From JALEFZ01 sp038527485 (GTDB taxonomy: Bacteria; Bacteroidota; Bacteroidia; J057), in the NCBI GenBank assembly GCA_038527485.1, contig JBCBFT010000016.1, positions 26,374-90,373 of the forward strand: a stretch of DNA of 64,000 nucleotides, written 5' to 3'. A program made the translations under genes and the position numbers. Positions 39,365-47,646 of the stretch are shown here, in pieces. Under the pieces are notes generated by a model. The model ran no database searches. It saw only the letters and a program-made list of their open reading frames with translations, and was not told the origin of the DNA. The number at the start of each line of letters is the position of its first letter. Position 1 is the stretch's first letter.

Positions 39365-42300
39365 ATGAAATCGTTCAAATACGTATTATCGTTTTTTACC
39401 CTCATTATCTGTTTTCATCTCATTCAGGCCCAGGAAGATTGGAACGATCCTCAGATGCTTGAACGAAATCGGCTCGAGCCACATGCGACTATGATGGAAT
39501 ACCCGGATATAGCTATGGCTCAAAACAGGTCTTTCAAAAATTCTCCGTGGTATTTGAATTTGAATGGGATATGGAAATTTCATTGGGTTTCCAAACCAGC
39601 AGATCGGCCCAAGGAGTTCTATCAACCTTCCTTTTCTACGGACGAATGGGATGAATTGGAGGTACCCATAAATTGGGAAATGAGAGGTTATGGCATACCC
39701 ATTTACACCTCTCAAGGTTATCCATTTGAAAAAAGAAACGATTACAAAATTGACGCTGAGTGGAATCCCGTAGGATCATATAGAAGGACTTTTCGCCTAC
39801 CCAAGGAGTGGCAGGAACAAAAGACCCATATAATTTTTGATGGAGTTCAATCGGCATTTTATGTATGGGTCAATGGAGAACCTATCGGATATAGCCAGGG
39901 AAGCCGAACACCCGCAGAATTTGATATTTCCGATGCATTAAAAGAGGGCGAAAACATCATCGCTGTTGAGGTATACAGATGGAGTGACGGATCATATTTG
40001 GAAGATCAGGACTTCTGGCATCTGAGCGGGATTTTTCGAGATGTATACCTTCAAAGTAAACCCCTAACACATTTGCAAGATATACAGATCCATTCATCTT
40101 TAAAGGATGATTATCAGACAGGTACTTTCCAACTAAATGGGATCATTCAAAAAAATAAGAAGGGAGCCAAGGCCACGAAATTGGACATATTACTTATCGC
40201 TCCAAATGGGGATCTTATCATACAGGAGAACCTCAATCTTTCCCTTAAAAATGGAAAAAATATCTTCACTACTCATAAATTTGAGATCCCACAAGTCAAA
40301 AGCTGGAATGCTGAACATCCTCACTTGTATTCATTGATTCTGACACTGAAAGATTCAGATGGAGAAATCATAGAAGTGGTTCCACAAAAGGTAGGCTTTC
40401 GTAAGGTCGAGATTAAAGGTCCTCGCTTTTTGGTAAATGGCAAGCTCATCAAACTAAAGGGAGTGAACCGCCACGAACATCATCCAGATAAGGGACATTA
40501 TGTCACAGAAGCCGATATCCGCCGAGATCTTCAAATCATGGCTAGGCATAATATCAATGCTATACGAACCAGCCATTATCCCAATACACCTGTTTTCTAT
40601 GATTTGTGTGATGAATTGGGGTTTTATGTGATAGATGAAGGAAATATTGAGACGCACGCTTTTGGTAACAACTATCAAAACCAAATCAGCAATGATCCTA
40701 TTTGGAAAGCAGCATATCTGGATAGAGTGGAGCGAATGTACCAGCGAGACAAAAACCATCCATCTATTATTATTTGGTCTTTGGGTAATGAGAGTGGAAG
40801 CGGAGAAAATGTCCAGGCGGTTTATGAGTGGATACACAAAACAGATCCGAGTAGGCCATTTCACTATGAGGGGACCCGAGTGGAATATGACAATCCATTG
40901 TATGCCGATGTACAATCTCGCATGTATGCACCTCCGACTCGTAGCGACGAATTGATGGAGAAGCTCCCTAATCAACCTTATATGCTGTGCGAGTACACAC
41001 ATGCTATGGGGAATAGCAATGGGGGATTAGAAAGATATTGGAAACGGATTTATGAAGATGAGCAGTTTTTCGGAGCCTTTGTTTGGGATTGGATGGATCA
41101 AGGCATTCGCCAGCCTATTCCTGCCCCATATCGGAAAACAGGAGGTTCAGATTCATGTTTTGTCTATGGGGGCTGGTGGGAGGATGCGGAAGGCATCTAT
41201 AACAGTACCAATTTTTGCATGAATGGGCTCTTGGCATCTGATTGGACGCCTCATCCAGGACTCAATACCATCAAATATTATTATCAGCCGATCGCAGTGA
41301 CTCCTGTCGATCTTAAAAAAGGAACTTTCAAGCTTCATAACAGGTACCATTTTTCTACTCTAGATGAGCAAGTATCTGGCGTATGGGAGTTAACCGTTAA
41401 CGGAAAGCCCCTATCAAAAGGAAGAATTCCTGGTTTGGGAGTAGGACCCGATTCTGAACAGGAGATTATGCTCGACCTACCTTTGGTTAGTCCATCAGAA
41501 AAGACCGAGTATGTCCTGACCTTTCAATTTTTCCAACAGGCCGATCATCCCTTGATCCCTAGAAACCATCTCATTTCTACTGAGCAATTCATTTTACATG
41601 AGAAAGAGATAGATTTCAGGTCTCAGCCTGTGGGGAGTTCTCCCAGCTTTCAAGAAGTAAGGAAATTTTGGGTCATACAGGGTAAGGAGTTTGTTGTTCG
41701 ATTTGATCTTCAAGATGGCCTCATGCAGGACTATGTCTATAAAGGAAAGACGTTGGTTTCTGGAGGCCCCGAGTTGGACTTTTGGCGAGTGCCTACCGAC
41801 AACGACTTGGGCGGAACACGTCTTCCAGGAGAATCCAAAAAGAAAAATAAGACTCCCTTTTTACCGATTTGGCGTGGAGCGGGTAGTTGGTATGTGCAGG
41901 ACATGAAACATTATGAGGAAGAAAATGCACATTTGGTCATGATTCAAGCTGTATTACCGGCTGTGGGAGCAAAGGTAGAAGCTCTGTTTCGAGTCTATGG
42001 AGATGGAAAAATGGATATTTCTTATACGTATTCGCCTGGTGAAAATTCAGATACATACCCTTTCATGCCCCGCTTTGGAACACAATGGGTACTAGCCCCA
42101 AGCCTAGATCAATTGACTTGGTATGGTAGAGGACTGGATGAGACTTATGTGGATCGTGCTACTACACCTATTGGAATCTACCATACATCCGTTCGTGATA
42201 ATTGGGTAGAATATGCTCGTCCTCAGGAGAATGGCTATCATGTTGATACGCGCTGGTTAGAGGTTCATAGCAAAGAAGGATTTGGGCTCAAATTCTCAGG

Positions 42301-42532
42301 GAAAATTCCATTTTCCTTTGGAGCGAGCCATTACACACGATCCTCAGTTATGCAAGCTAACTATTCTTTTCAGTTAGAAGCGCAGAAAGAGACTTATTTA
42401 AACCTGGATTACAAGCAGATGGGCGTAGGGGGCTACGATTCATGGTCACCCAATGCACTTCCTCAGATAGAGTACCGAGTAACCAATGAGCCAATGAAAT
42501 TTGAGTTTCAGCTGATGCCTTTTACAGATTAA
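39365..42532 (+). CDS. lacZ: Secreted LacZ-type GH2 beta-galactosidase
   Basis: A 1055-residue long-form beta-galactosidase with a signal peptide ending at IQAQ, so it works in the periplasm. Domain order is that of LacZ: sugar-binding jelly roll (about 50-220), immunoglobulin-like domain, TIM barrel (about 335-630), and the C-terminal beta-galactosidase small-chain domain (about 765-1050). Landmarks are GVNRHEHHPDKGH, acid/base E476 in SLGNESGSG, nucleophile E543 in LCEYTHAMGNS, and FWRVPTDNDLGG. It would remove terminal beta-galactose from oligosaccharides made by the upstream enzymes. It lies between the lipoprotein (45 bp) and a sulfatase (24 bp), in one operon. Family and activity class are firm; natural substrate is inferred. 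Confidence 0.95.
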   Translation: MKSFKYVLSFFTLIICFHLIQAQEDWNDPQMLERNRLEPHATMMEYPDIAMAQNRSFKNSPWYLNLNGIWKFHWVSKPADRPKEFYQPSFSTDEWDELEVPINWEMRGYGIPIYTSQGYPFEKRNDYKIDAEWNPVGSYRRTFRLPKEWQEQKTHIIFDGVQSAFYVWVNGEPIGYSQGSRTPAEFDISDALKEGENIIAVEVYRWSDGSYLEDQDFWHLSGIFRDVYLQSKPLTHLQDIQIHSSLKDDYQTGTFQLNGIIQKNKKGAKATKLDILLIAPNGDLIIQENLNLSLKNGKNIFTTHKFEIPQVKSWNAEHPHLYSLILTLKDSDGEIIEVVPQKVGFRKVEIKGPRFLVNGKLIKLKGVNRHEHHPDKGHYVTEADIRRDLQIMARHNINAIRTSHYPNTPVFYDLCDELGFYVIDEGNIETHAFGNNYQNQISNDPIWKAAYLDRVERMYQRDKNHPSIIIWSLGNESGSGENVQAVYEWIHKTDPSRPFHYEGTRVEYDNPLYADVQSRMYAPPTRSDELMEKLPNQPYMLCEYTHAMGNSNGGLERYWKRIYEDEQFFGAFVWDWMDQGIRQPIPAPYRKTGGSDSCFVYGGWWEDAEGIYNSTNFCMNGLLASDWTPHPGLNTIKYYYQPIAVTPVDLKKGTFKLHNRYHFSTLDEQVSGVWELTVNGKPLSKGRIPGLGVGPDSEQEIMLDLPLVSPSEKTEYVLTFQFFQQADHPLIPRNHLISTEQFILHEKEIDFRSQPVGSSPSFQEVRKFWVIQGKEFVVRFDLQDGLMQDYVYKGKTLVSGGPELDFWRVPTDNDLGGTRLPGESKKKNKTPFLPIWRGAGSWYVQDMKHYEEENAHLVMIQAVLPAVGAKVEALFRVYGDGKMDISYTYSPGENSDTYPFMPRFGTQWVLAPSLDQLTWYGRGLDETYVDRATTPIGIYHTSVRDNWVEYARPQENGYHVDTRWLEVHSKEGFGLKFSGKIPFSFGASHYTRSSVMQANYSFQLEAQKETYLNLDYKQMGVGGYDSWSPNALPQIEYRVTNEPMKFEFQLMPFTD

Positions 42533-42556
42533 TGCGCTTATTTAATCATTTCATGT

Positions 42557-43927
42557 ATGAGAAATATATTTTTTTGTCTTCTTCTATCTATCTCTTTTGG
42601 GGGATGTGCCAATAGGAGTTTACAAACCAAGGAATTACCTCCTCATATTTTACTGATTTATGTAGATGATATGGGCTTAGGAGATGCTTCCTTTATGGGA
42701 AATGATTTTATTCCGACACCACACATTGACAAGATGACCAAAGGCGGGAAGGTATTTGAGCAGTATTATACCAACTCGCCTGTTTGCTCACCTTCGCGGG
42801 TAGCCATTACTACGGGTATGTATCCGTTGAGGTGGAACATCAATAGCTTTTTGAGTCACAAGAAGCATAATGATTTATGTGATCAGGCAGGATTTTTAGA
42901 TGTCCGTGCACCTAGCATAGCCAAGAGATTGAAACAAGCAGGTTATAAAACAGCTCATTTTGGTAAATGGCACATGGGAGGTGGAAGGAGAATCGAGGCC
43001 CCAGCCATCACTGAATATGGTTTCGACACATACGTATCTACCTGGGAAAGTCCTGATCCCGATCCCTTACTGACTTCCTCTAATTGGATCTGGGCAAGAA
43101 GCGATAGCATCAAGCGTTGGGAAAGAACGAAATATTTTGTCGATAATACCTTAGCCTTTCTCCAAGAACATAGGAATGCGTCTTGCTACATCAACCTTTG
43201 GCCTGATGACATACATACGCCGTGGGTAGGGTCAAAAGAGGAACTAGAAAAAGGGAAAAAAAATTACAAAAGTGAAGCCCATTTTTATACGGTCATGGCT
43301 GATTTTGATCAAGAGGTTGGTAGGCTGATCGCTGGTATAGAGGAAATGGGTCTAGACAAACGAACCTTGATCATATTTACGAGCGATAATGGCCCAGCTC
43401 CCACCTTTAATAAAAAGCGAACATTAGGGCTACGGGGGAGTAAAAACAGTCTATATGAAGGCGGGATCAGGATGCCATTTATTGCCTATTGGCCTACGGT
43501 CATAGAAGGAGGACAGGTCGACCAGAAATCCGTTTTGAGCGCGATAGATTTATATCCCACTTTATGTCGTATCGGTGGTATTGAGCCACCGAAAGAATGG
43601 GAGTTTGATGGCGAAGATGTGAGTAAGGCAATGCTAGGTTCGAACATCCATGCACGTCAATCTCCTATTTATTGGGAGTATGGTCGAATTAATCCAAGAA
43701 CGAGTATTCCCAAGGATTCGCTTAATAGGAGCTTACCGCTTTCCATTCGCCAGCGAAACTGGAAATTCTTTACCTCCTTTGAGGGAAATGAGGCAGAACT
43801 ATATGAATTGGGAGCTGATCCACAAGAGTCAAAGGATTTAAGTGAGCAGCATCCTAAGTTGGTAGAGGAATTAAGGGAAAAAGCTTTGAGTTGGTTTCAG
43901 GTCTGGGATAAAAGTGAGGTGAGATAA
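42557..43927 (+). CDS. Sulfatase, lipoprotein, last gene of the lacZ operon
   Basis: A 456-residue S1-type sulfatase with a lipobox (SFGGC, Cys17). The metal-binding motif is YVDDMGLGDASFMG. The formylglycine precursor is C77 in CSPSRVAITTG. Other landmarks are FGKWHMGGG, FTSDNGPAP and LRGSKNSLYEGGIRMP. It starts 24 bp after the lacZ stop, so desulfation and beta-galactoside cleavage are probably sequential steps. It is the last locus gene before the integrase remnant: only 20 bp separate its stop from the end of that fragment on the other strand. Confidence 0.95.
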   Translation: MRNIFFCLLLSISFGGCANRSLQTKELPPHILLIYVDDMGLGDASFMGNDFIPTPHIDKMTKGGKVFEQYYTNSPVCSPSRVAITTGMYPLRWNINSFLSHKKHNDLCDQAGFLDVRAPSIAKRLKQAGYKTAHFGKWHMGGGRRIEAPAITEYGFDTYVSTWESPDPDPLLTSSNWIWARSDSIKRWERTKYFVDNTLAFLQEHRNASCYINLWPDDIHTPWVGSKEELEKGKKNYKSEAHFYTVMADFDQEVGRLIAGIEEMGLDKRTLIIFTSDNGPAPTFNKKRTLGLRGSKNSLYEGGIRMPFIAYWPTVIEGGQVDQKSVLSAIDLYPTLCRIGGIEPPKEWEFDGEDVSKAMLGSNIHARQSPIYWEYGRINPRTSIPKDSLNRSLPLSIRQRNWKFFTSFEGNEAELYELGADPQESKDLSEQHPKLVEELREKALSWFQVWDKSEVR

Positions 43928-43947
43928 TCTGGCGAAGAAGTAATTTT

Positions 43948-44238
43948 TTATTTGATTTTGAGAAGTCCTAAAGTCGCTTCTTCTCTATCCATGAGGTCGC
44001 GGTGGGGCCTGTAGAGCTTGGTTCTGACGGCATCTAGATAGACATTTAGCTCTCTGTAAAAAGCTTTTTTTCCTTCGGTCTCCCCTCTTCTCATGTCCCA
44101 CTCGGCAGGAAAAATGAATCGCTTGATGGCAATCTCTGCACGTTTGTGGTTGACGGTGATGCGTGCATAAATGGGGCAGGTTCCGTCCTTGCGGAGCTTC
44201 TCTTTTTTGATGTAGAAGTGGAGGGTGAATGTTTCCAT
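43948..44238 (-). pseudogene. Orphan arm-DNA-binding domain of a tyrosine recombinase (truncated integrase)
   Basis: A 96-codon frame reads as the N-terminal arm-type DNA-binding domain of Bacteroidota integrases of the mobile-element type: FYIKKEKLRKDGTCPIYARI, NHKRAEIAIKR, PAEWDMRRG, and LNVYLDAVRTKLY. The core-binding and catalytic domains, about 300 residues with the R-H-R-Y tetrad, are missing; the frame stops and a sulfatase gene begins on the other side of 20 bp. It lies 250 bp from the 3' end of tRNA-Ser, the usual place for an integrase. It is either a deletion remnant of an element that entered at this tRNA or, less likely, a short protein retained to bind the nearby repeats. Confidence 0.75.
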
Positions 44239-44241
44239 ATA

Positions 44242-44389
44242 AATAGGTGTCGCTTCGTGCTGAATGTGTTGCCTAAATATACGAAAAAGACATCTCGAAT
44301 CAAAAATTAATATACTGATATACAGTTTTTTATGCAGTGAGTGACACCTATTTTTTCAAAAATTCAATAGGTGTCGTATAGGTGCCGCT
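44242..44389. repeat. Four copies of an AATAGGTGTCRCT-like motif beside the integrase remnant
   Basis: Copies on the plus strand are at 44242-44254 (AATAGGTGTCGCT), 44366-44376 (AATAGGTGTCG) and 44378-44389 (ATAGGTGCCGCT); one inverted copy is at 44343-44352 (GACACCTATT). The inverted copy and the second direct copy form a perfect 10-bp inverted repeat around 13 bases. Placement between integrase start and tRNA suggests arm-type integrase binding sites or an autoregulatory operator. Confidence 0.6.
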
Positions 44390-44425
44390 AGTGATGGGAA
44401 ATATGGATTTTTTGGAGAGGTGCTA

Positions 44426-44466
44426 AAAAACAAAACGCCCCATACGTGTTGTATGGAGCGTTTTGG
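44426..44466. terminator. Bidirectional terminator downstream of tRNA-Ser
   Basis: A 14-bp stem with one mismatch (44432-44445 with 44451-44464) is flanked by an A-run on the left and a T-rich run on the right. On the minus strand it lies 20 bp after the tRNA 3' end and ends in a T-run. Confidence 0.75.
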
Positions 44467-44486
44467 GGTTTTTGGAACTCCAAAAG

Positions 44487-44573
44487 CAGAGAGTAAGGGA
44501 TTCGAACCCTTGGTACCCGCGAAGGTACACACGCTTTCCAGGCGTGCCCAATCGACCGCTCTGGCAACTCTCT
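44487..44573 (-). tRNA. tRNA-Ser (anticodon GGA)
   Basis: An 87-base cloverleaf reads on the minus strand. The acceptor stem is AGAGAGT with ACTCTCT, discriminator G. The anticodon stem is CACGC/GCGTG with loop CTGGAAA, giving anticodon GGA for UCC/UCU. The long variable arm (GTACC-TTCGC-GGGTACC region) is the class II form expected for serine. The T arm is AAGGG-TTCGAAT-CCCTT. CCA is not encoded. The 3' end faces the integrase remnant, so this is the likely attachment site of the island to the left. Confidence 0.95.
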
Positions 44574-44608
44574 GTATAAAAAAATATCTCTCTTCAAGAA
44601 CTGGATCG

Positions 44609-44640
44609 CAAAGATAGAATAAATCAAAGATTTTCCCAAA
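44609..44640 (-). promoter_or_regulatory. Promoter of tRNA-Ser
   Basis: On the minus strand TTTG (44640-44637), a 20-base spacer, then TATCTTTG (44616-44609) match the Bacteroidota -33/-7 consensus exactly. The -7 element is 35 bp upstream of the mature tRNA 5' end. Confidence 0.7.
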
Positions 44641-44764
44641 CCTTATGAATCAGATCTTAGAAGCAAAAGCAGAATATCATAAGACATCTAAATCAAGCCC
44701 TTTCCTTGAATAAACTCCATGAAACCTTCCTTCATCTGGTTATTAATAACTTGCTCCTACCTAC

Positions 44765-45898
44765 CTACTCAATGATAAAAGGCTCGTAATAACGCTTTTC
44801 TTCTGTGGAAAGAATCACGAAGTACTTCCCCACAGGAAGGGGCTTCTGGTAGGTGACAAGGTTTTGTTTGTAGGCATCGATGTCGTCGTAGAAAAGAATG
44901 GCGATCTCCCTCAATTCTTCGTCTAGTAGCTTGATACGTACTTGCTGATTGAGGACAGATGCAAACCGTACGTTCAGTACTTGATCTGTCCCTCGTTCCC
45001 CTTTGAGGATCTCAAAAGAAAACTCTGAAGGATTGTCCTCTGTGCGGACTTTGGCCATGTTGGAAGAGATGATCTCTCCAAATTTATCGACATGTGTCAC
45101 ACGGTAATAATACACGCGCTCCTTCTCAATATTGGAATCATATTCTCTATATGACTTGACATCTTCTGATTCACGCACCCCTGGAACCTGTCGTATGAGC
45201 TGGAAGTTTTTCCCGTCGATGCTCCGCTCTAGCAGGTGCATGAAGCAATCGTATTCATACATCGTCTTCCAGTCCAAGGTCACGATCCCATCCTGATATG
45301 TAGGGATGACCGATCGATAATTGGTTGCGGGAATCAGATTTTTGGTTCGGGAGTTGGCGCGCCACTTGCGGTTAATCCTCACAAAAGCCACTGCTGGGTC
45401 CACAGGATTGCGCATAAACTCCCAGACGTCGTTGGTCTCTGTGGGTAATAAAAGCAGCGCATTATTGGCGGATATTTGCTCAGGGAGGTAAGCTACATTT
45501 TCGCTGGGTCCATAATAAAGCGCATCCACTAAATTTCCTTTTTGATCAAATAGAGCGACATAATCCCCTAGCGATGGATTGTCGACTTGCTTGCGGATGA
45601 GGGTAGAGAGGGTATCCAGATGAATATTGAGATTCAATCCTTCAAAGCCGATATCTATAGATTTTTTGCTGCGCACAAAAGTCTGAGCAGGAAGCACGAC
45701 CACATAGCTACGCGTGACTAGTGTGTAGCCTGATATCTCTTGATAGGTAGAGGCCTCATTGAATATGGAGATACGGTGGGCAGGGTGCTCAGGATTACCA
45801 GGGAAGCCAGGAGCGATTCTTGAAAGGTAGAGGGATTGGGCACAAAGGCTGGCCCCTAGACTTGGTAGGAAAAGCAAAAGAAGAAGGATTTGGCGCAT
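44765..45898 (-). CDS. Secreted protein with lamin-tail-like and FnIII-like domains, function unknown
   Basis: A 377-residue exported protein with a signal peptide ending near LCAQ. The first 150 residues look like a lamin-tail-type beta-sandwich (YLSRIAPGFPGNPEHPAHRISIFNEA is the opening region; then DYVALFDQKGNLVDALYYG). A fibronectin III-like domain follows (about 195-285; LDWKTMYEYDCFMHLLERS, then YYYRVTHVDKFG), a common arrangement ahead of sorting domains in Bacteroidota. The C-terminal 85 residues form another beta domain (KLLDEELREIAILFYD, LPVGKYFVIL) that resembles a T9SS sorting domain but lacks the usual YPNP start. It is the first gene beyond the tRNA and lies 68 bp after tyrS on the same strand. 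Function not recognised. Confidence 0.7.
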   Translation of the reverse strand: MRQILLLLLFLPSLGASLCAQSLYLSRIAPGFPGNPEHPAHRISIFNEASTYQEISGYTLVTRSYVVVLPAQTFVRSKKSIDIGFEGLNLNIHLDTLSTLIRKQVDNPSLGDYVALFDQKGNLVDALYYGPSENVAYLPEQISANNALLLLPTETNDVWEFMRNPVDPAVAFVRINRKWRANSRTKNLIPATNYRSVIPTYQDGIVTLDWKTMYEYDCFMHLLERSIDGKNFQLIRQVPGVRESEDVKSYREYDSNIEKERVYYYRVTHVDKFGEIISSNMAKVRTEDNPSEFSFEILKGERGTDQVLNVRFASVLNQQVRIKLLDEELREIAILFYDDIDAYKQNLVTYQKPLPVGKYFVILSTEEKRYYEPFIIE

Positions 45899-45966
45899 AT
45901 CAGGTCAAGGTTTTCATTGTTAGTACAAAATAAATGCCGAAAAATCCTGCGCTTCCCCTCAGAAGC

Positions 45967-47262
45967 CTAGTCTACTACTTCAACGATAAATTTAGCCTTC
46001 TTCCCCTTTTGAATCTGGAAGTACTGCCCATGGAAGGCGATTTCTGTTCCAAAGTCCATTTCAATGCTTTCTATTTTTTCTGCATTGAGCTTGACAGATT
46101 TATCTTTTTCAATAGAGCGGCGCGCTTCACCTTTGGACTTTGTGACCTCCAACTCCACCAGTAGATCCAGTATATTGATTCCTCCTGCAAGTTTTTCTCT
46201 GGCGATCTGCTTGCTATCTGAGCCCGAAACCGCTGCCCACTCTTTGGGGTCAAGAGAGGCAAGATCCTCTCGTGTTTGATTGCGCTTGAAGTTGAAGTCG
46301 GTCAGTTTATGTGCGCTGGCTAATCCTGCCTCTCCATGTACCCTCAGCGTGATATCATCTGCAATGGCTTTTTGTAAGGTACGCCTACCTGGATCTTCTT
46401 CATGCTGGGAAATGATCTCTTCGACCTCCGCGCGCTCCTTGGTCGTGAAGATTTTGATGAATTTCTTGGCGTCCTCATCTGCTGCATTGAGCCAATACTG
46501 GAAAAACTCATAAGGAGAAGTCTTATCAGGATCTAACCAAACAGATTGGCCATCGGCTGTTTTTCCGAATTTTGATCCATCTTCTCTCGTCAATAGCGGA
46601 CAAACGACAGCATAAGCCTTGGCCTCAGGTCCTCCCATGCGACGAATCAACTCCGTCCCCGTCGTAATATTTCCCCACTGATCTGATCCTCCAACTTGGA
46701 CGCGTACCTCTTTTTCTTTGTACAAATGAAAAAAGTCATACCCCTGTAAAAGCTGATAGGCAAACTCCGTGTAGGAAATACCTGTATCGCCCGTCATACG
46801 CTTTTTTACAGACTCCTTCCCCATCATGTAACTGATGGTGATGTGCTTGCCTACATCTCGTAGAAAGTCTAAGAAATTGAATTGCCCAAACCAGTCATAG
46901 TTATTGACCATCTCGGCGGGGTTCTCTACACCTTCAAACTCGACAAAGTGCGCCAGTTGCTTGCGGATAGCGGCCACATTGTGCTGAATCTTTTCTAGGC
47001 TCATTAGCTCACGCTCCTTATCCTTTCCTGAAGGATCGCCCACCATGCCCGTCGCGCCTCCGACAAGTAGAATCGGATTGTGACCCGCCCGCTGGAAGTG
47101 AACCATCATCATGACAGGGACTAGATTCCCGATATGCATCGAGTCTCCCGTAGGATCTACCCCTAGATAACCAGCTACCTTTTGCTCATTCAAAAAGTCT
47201 TCTGTTCCTGGGATTTCCTGGTGGATCAAGCCACGCCAGCGTAGTTCTTCTACAAAGTTCAT
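45967..47262 (-). CDS. tyrS: Tyrosyl-tRNA synthetase
   Basis: A 431-residue class I aminoacyl-tRNA synthetase that charges tRNA-Tyr in the cytoplasm. The ATG at 47262 (MNFVEELRWRG) is the family start; the frame is open 15 codons further upstream. Landmarks are the HIGH-type motif HIGNLVPVM, GGATGMVGDPSGK, YDFFHLYKEKEVRVQVGGSDQWGNI, and the KMSKS-type motif KFGKT after LLTREDGS. The C-terminal 65 residues form an S4-like RNA-binding domain (INILDLLVELEVTKSKGEARRSI is the opening region). Length and motifs are those of bacterial TyrRS. It is a housekeeping gene and marks chromosomal core next to the island. Confidence 0.98.
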   Translation of the reverse strand: MNFVEELRWRGLIHQEIPGTEDFLNEQKVAGYLGVDPTGDSMHIGNLVPVMMMVHFQRAGHNPILLVGGATGMVGDPSGKDKERELMSLEKIQHNVAAIRKQLAHFVEFEGVENPAEMVNNYDWFGQFNFLDFLRDVGKHITISYMMGKESVKKRMTGDTGISYTEFAYQLLQGYDFFHLYKEKEVRVQVGGSDQWGNITTGTELIRRMGGPEAKAYAVVCPLLTREDGSKFGKTADGQSVWLDPDKTSPYEFFQYWLNAADEDAKKFIKIFTTKERAEVEEIISQHEEDPGRRTLQKAIADDITLRVHGEAGLASAHKLTDFNFKRNQTREDLASLDPKEWAAVSGSDSKQIAREKLAGGINILDLLVELEVTKSKGEARRSIEKDKSVKLNAEKIESIEMDFGTEIAFHGQYFQIQKGKKAKFIVEVVD

Positions 47263-47646
47263 GATAAGCAGCGATTTATAAACGGATAGCTTCTGAGCTG
47301 ATCTCAAAGCGGTCGCAATTTAGGGGGAATGGGATTCAGCATCAACAAGAATCAAAAATTCCCATCGAAAAAGTATGTGTTGTACTCTCGCCATCCATTT
47401 CTTAAGTAGGGGAAATAGGGTAGAGAAGTGCATGAATGTTGTATTTGTAAAGAAATAAATGGGAAAGATTATTCAGCGATCCGTTTATTTTGGTGGTATG
47501 ATTCAGTATTTTATACCTATGCTTTCCCAATCCCATATTTCCCCTTAGCTCTACGCATACTTCTTTTCTATTTTTGCGTATAATGTGGGGTTCATGCGAA
47601 GACCATTCTTTCGACTATCTGCTTGATGCAGCCTCAATTTTCACGG
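47263..47646. other. Divergent intergenic region between tyrS and the TPR gene
   Basis: No gene is seen in these 384 bp. A TATTTTTG (47569-47576) matches the -7 consensus for the TPR gene, but no clear -33 element accompanies it. No T-box or riboswitch is recognised upstream of tyrS. Confidence 0.45.

Noticed and set aside
40454..41002. 182-codon open frame antisense inside lacZ
   Set aside because: It lies wholly across the catalytic barrel codons of lacZ and has no recognisable domain.
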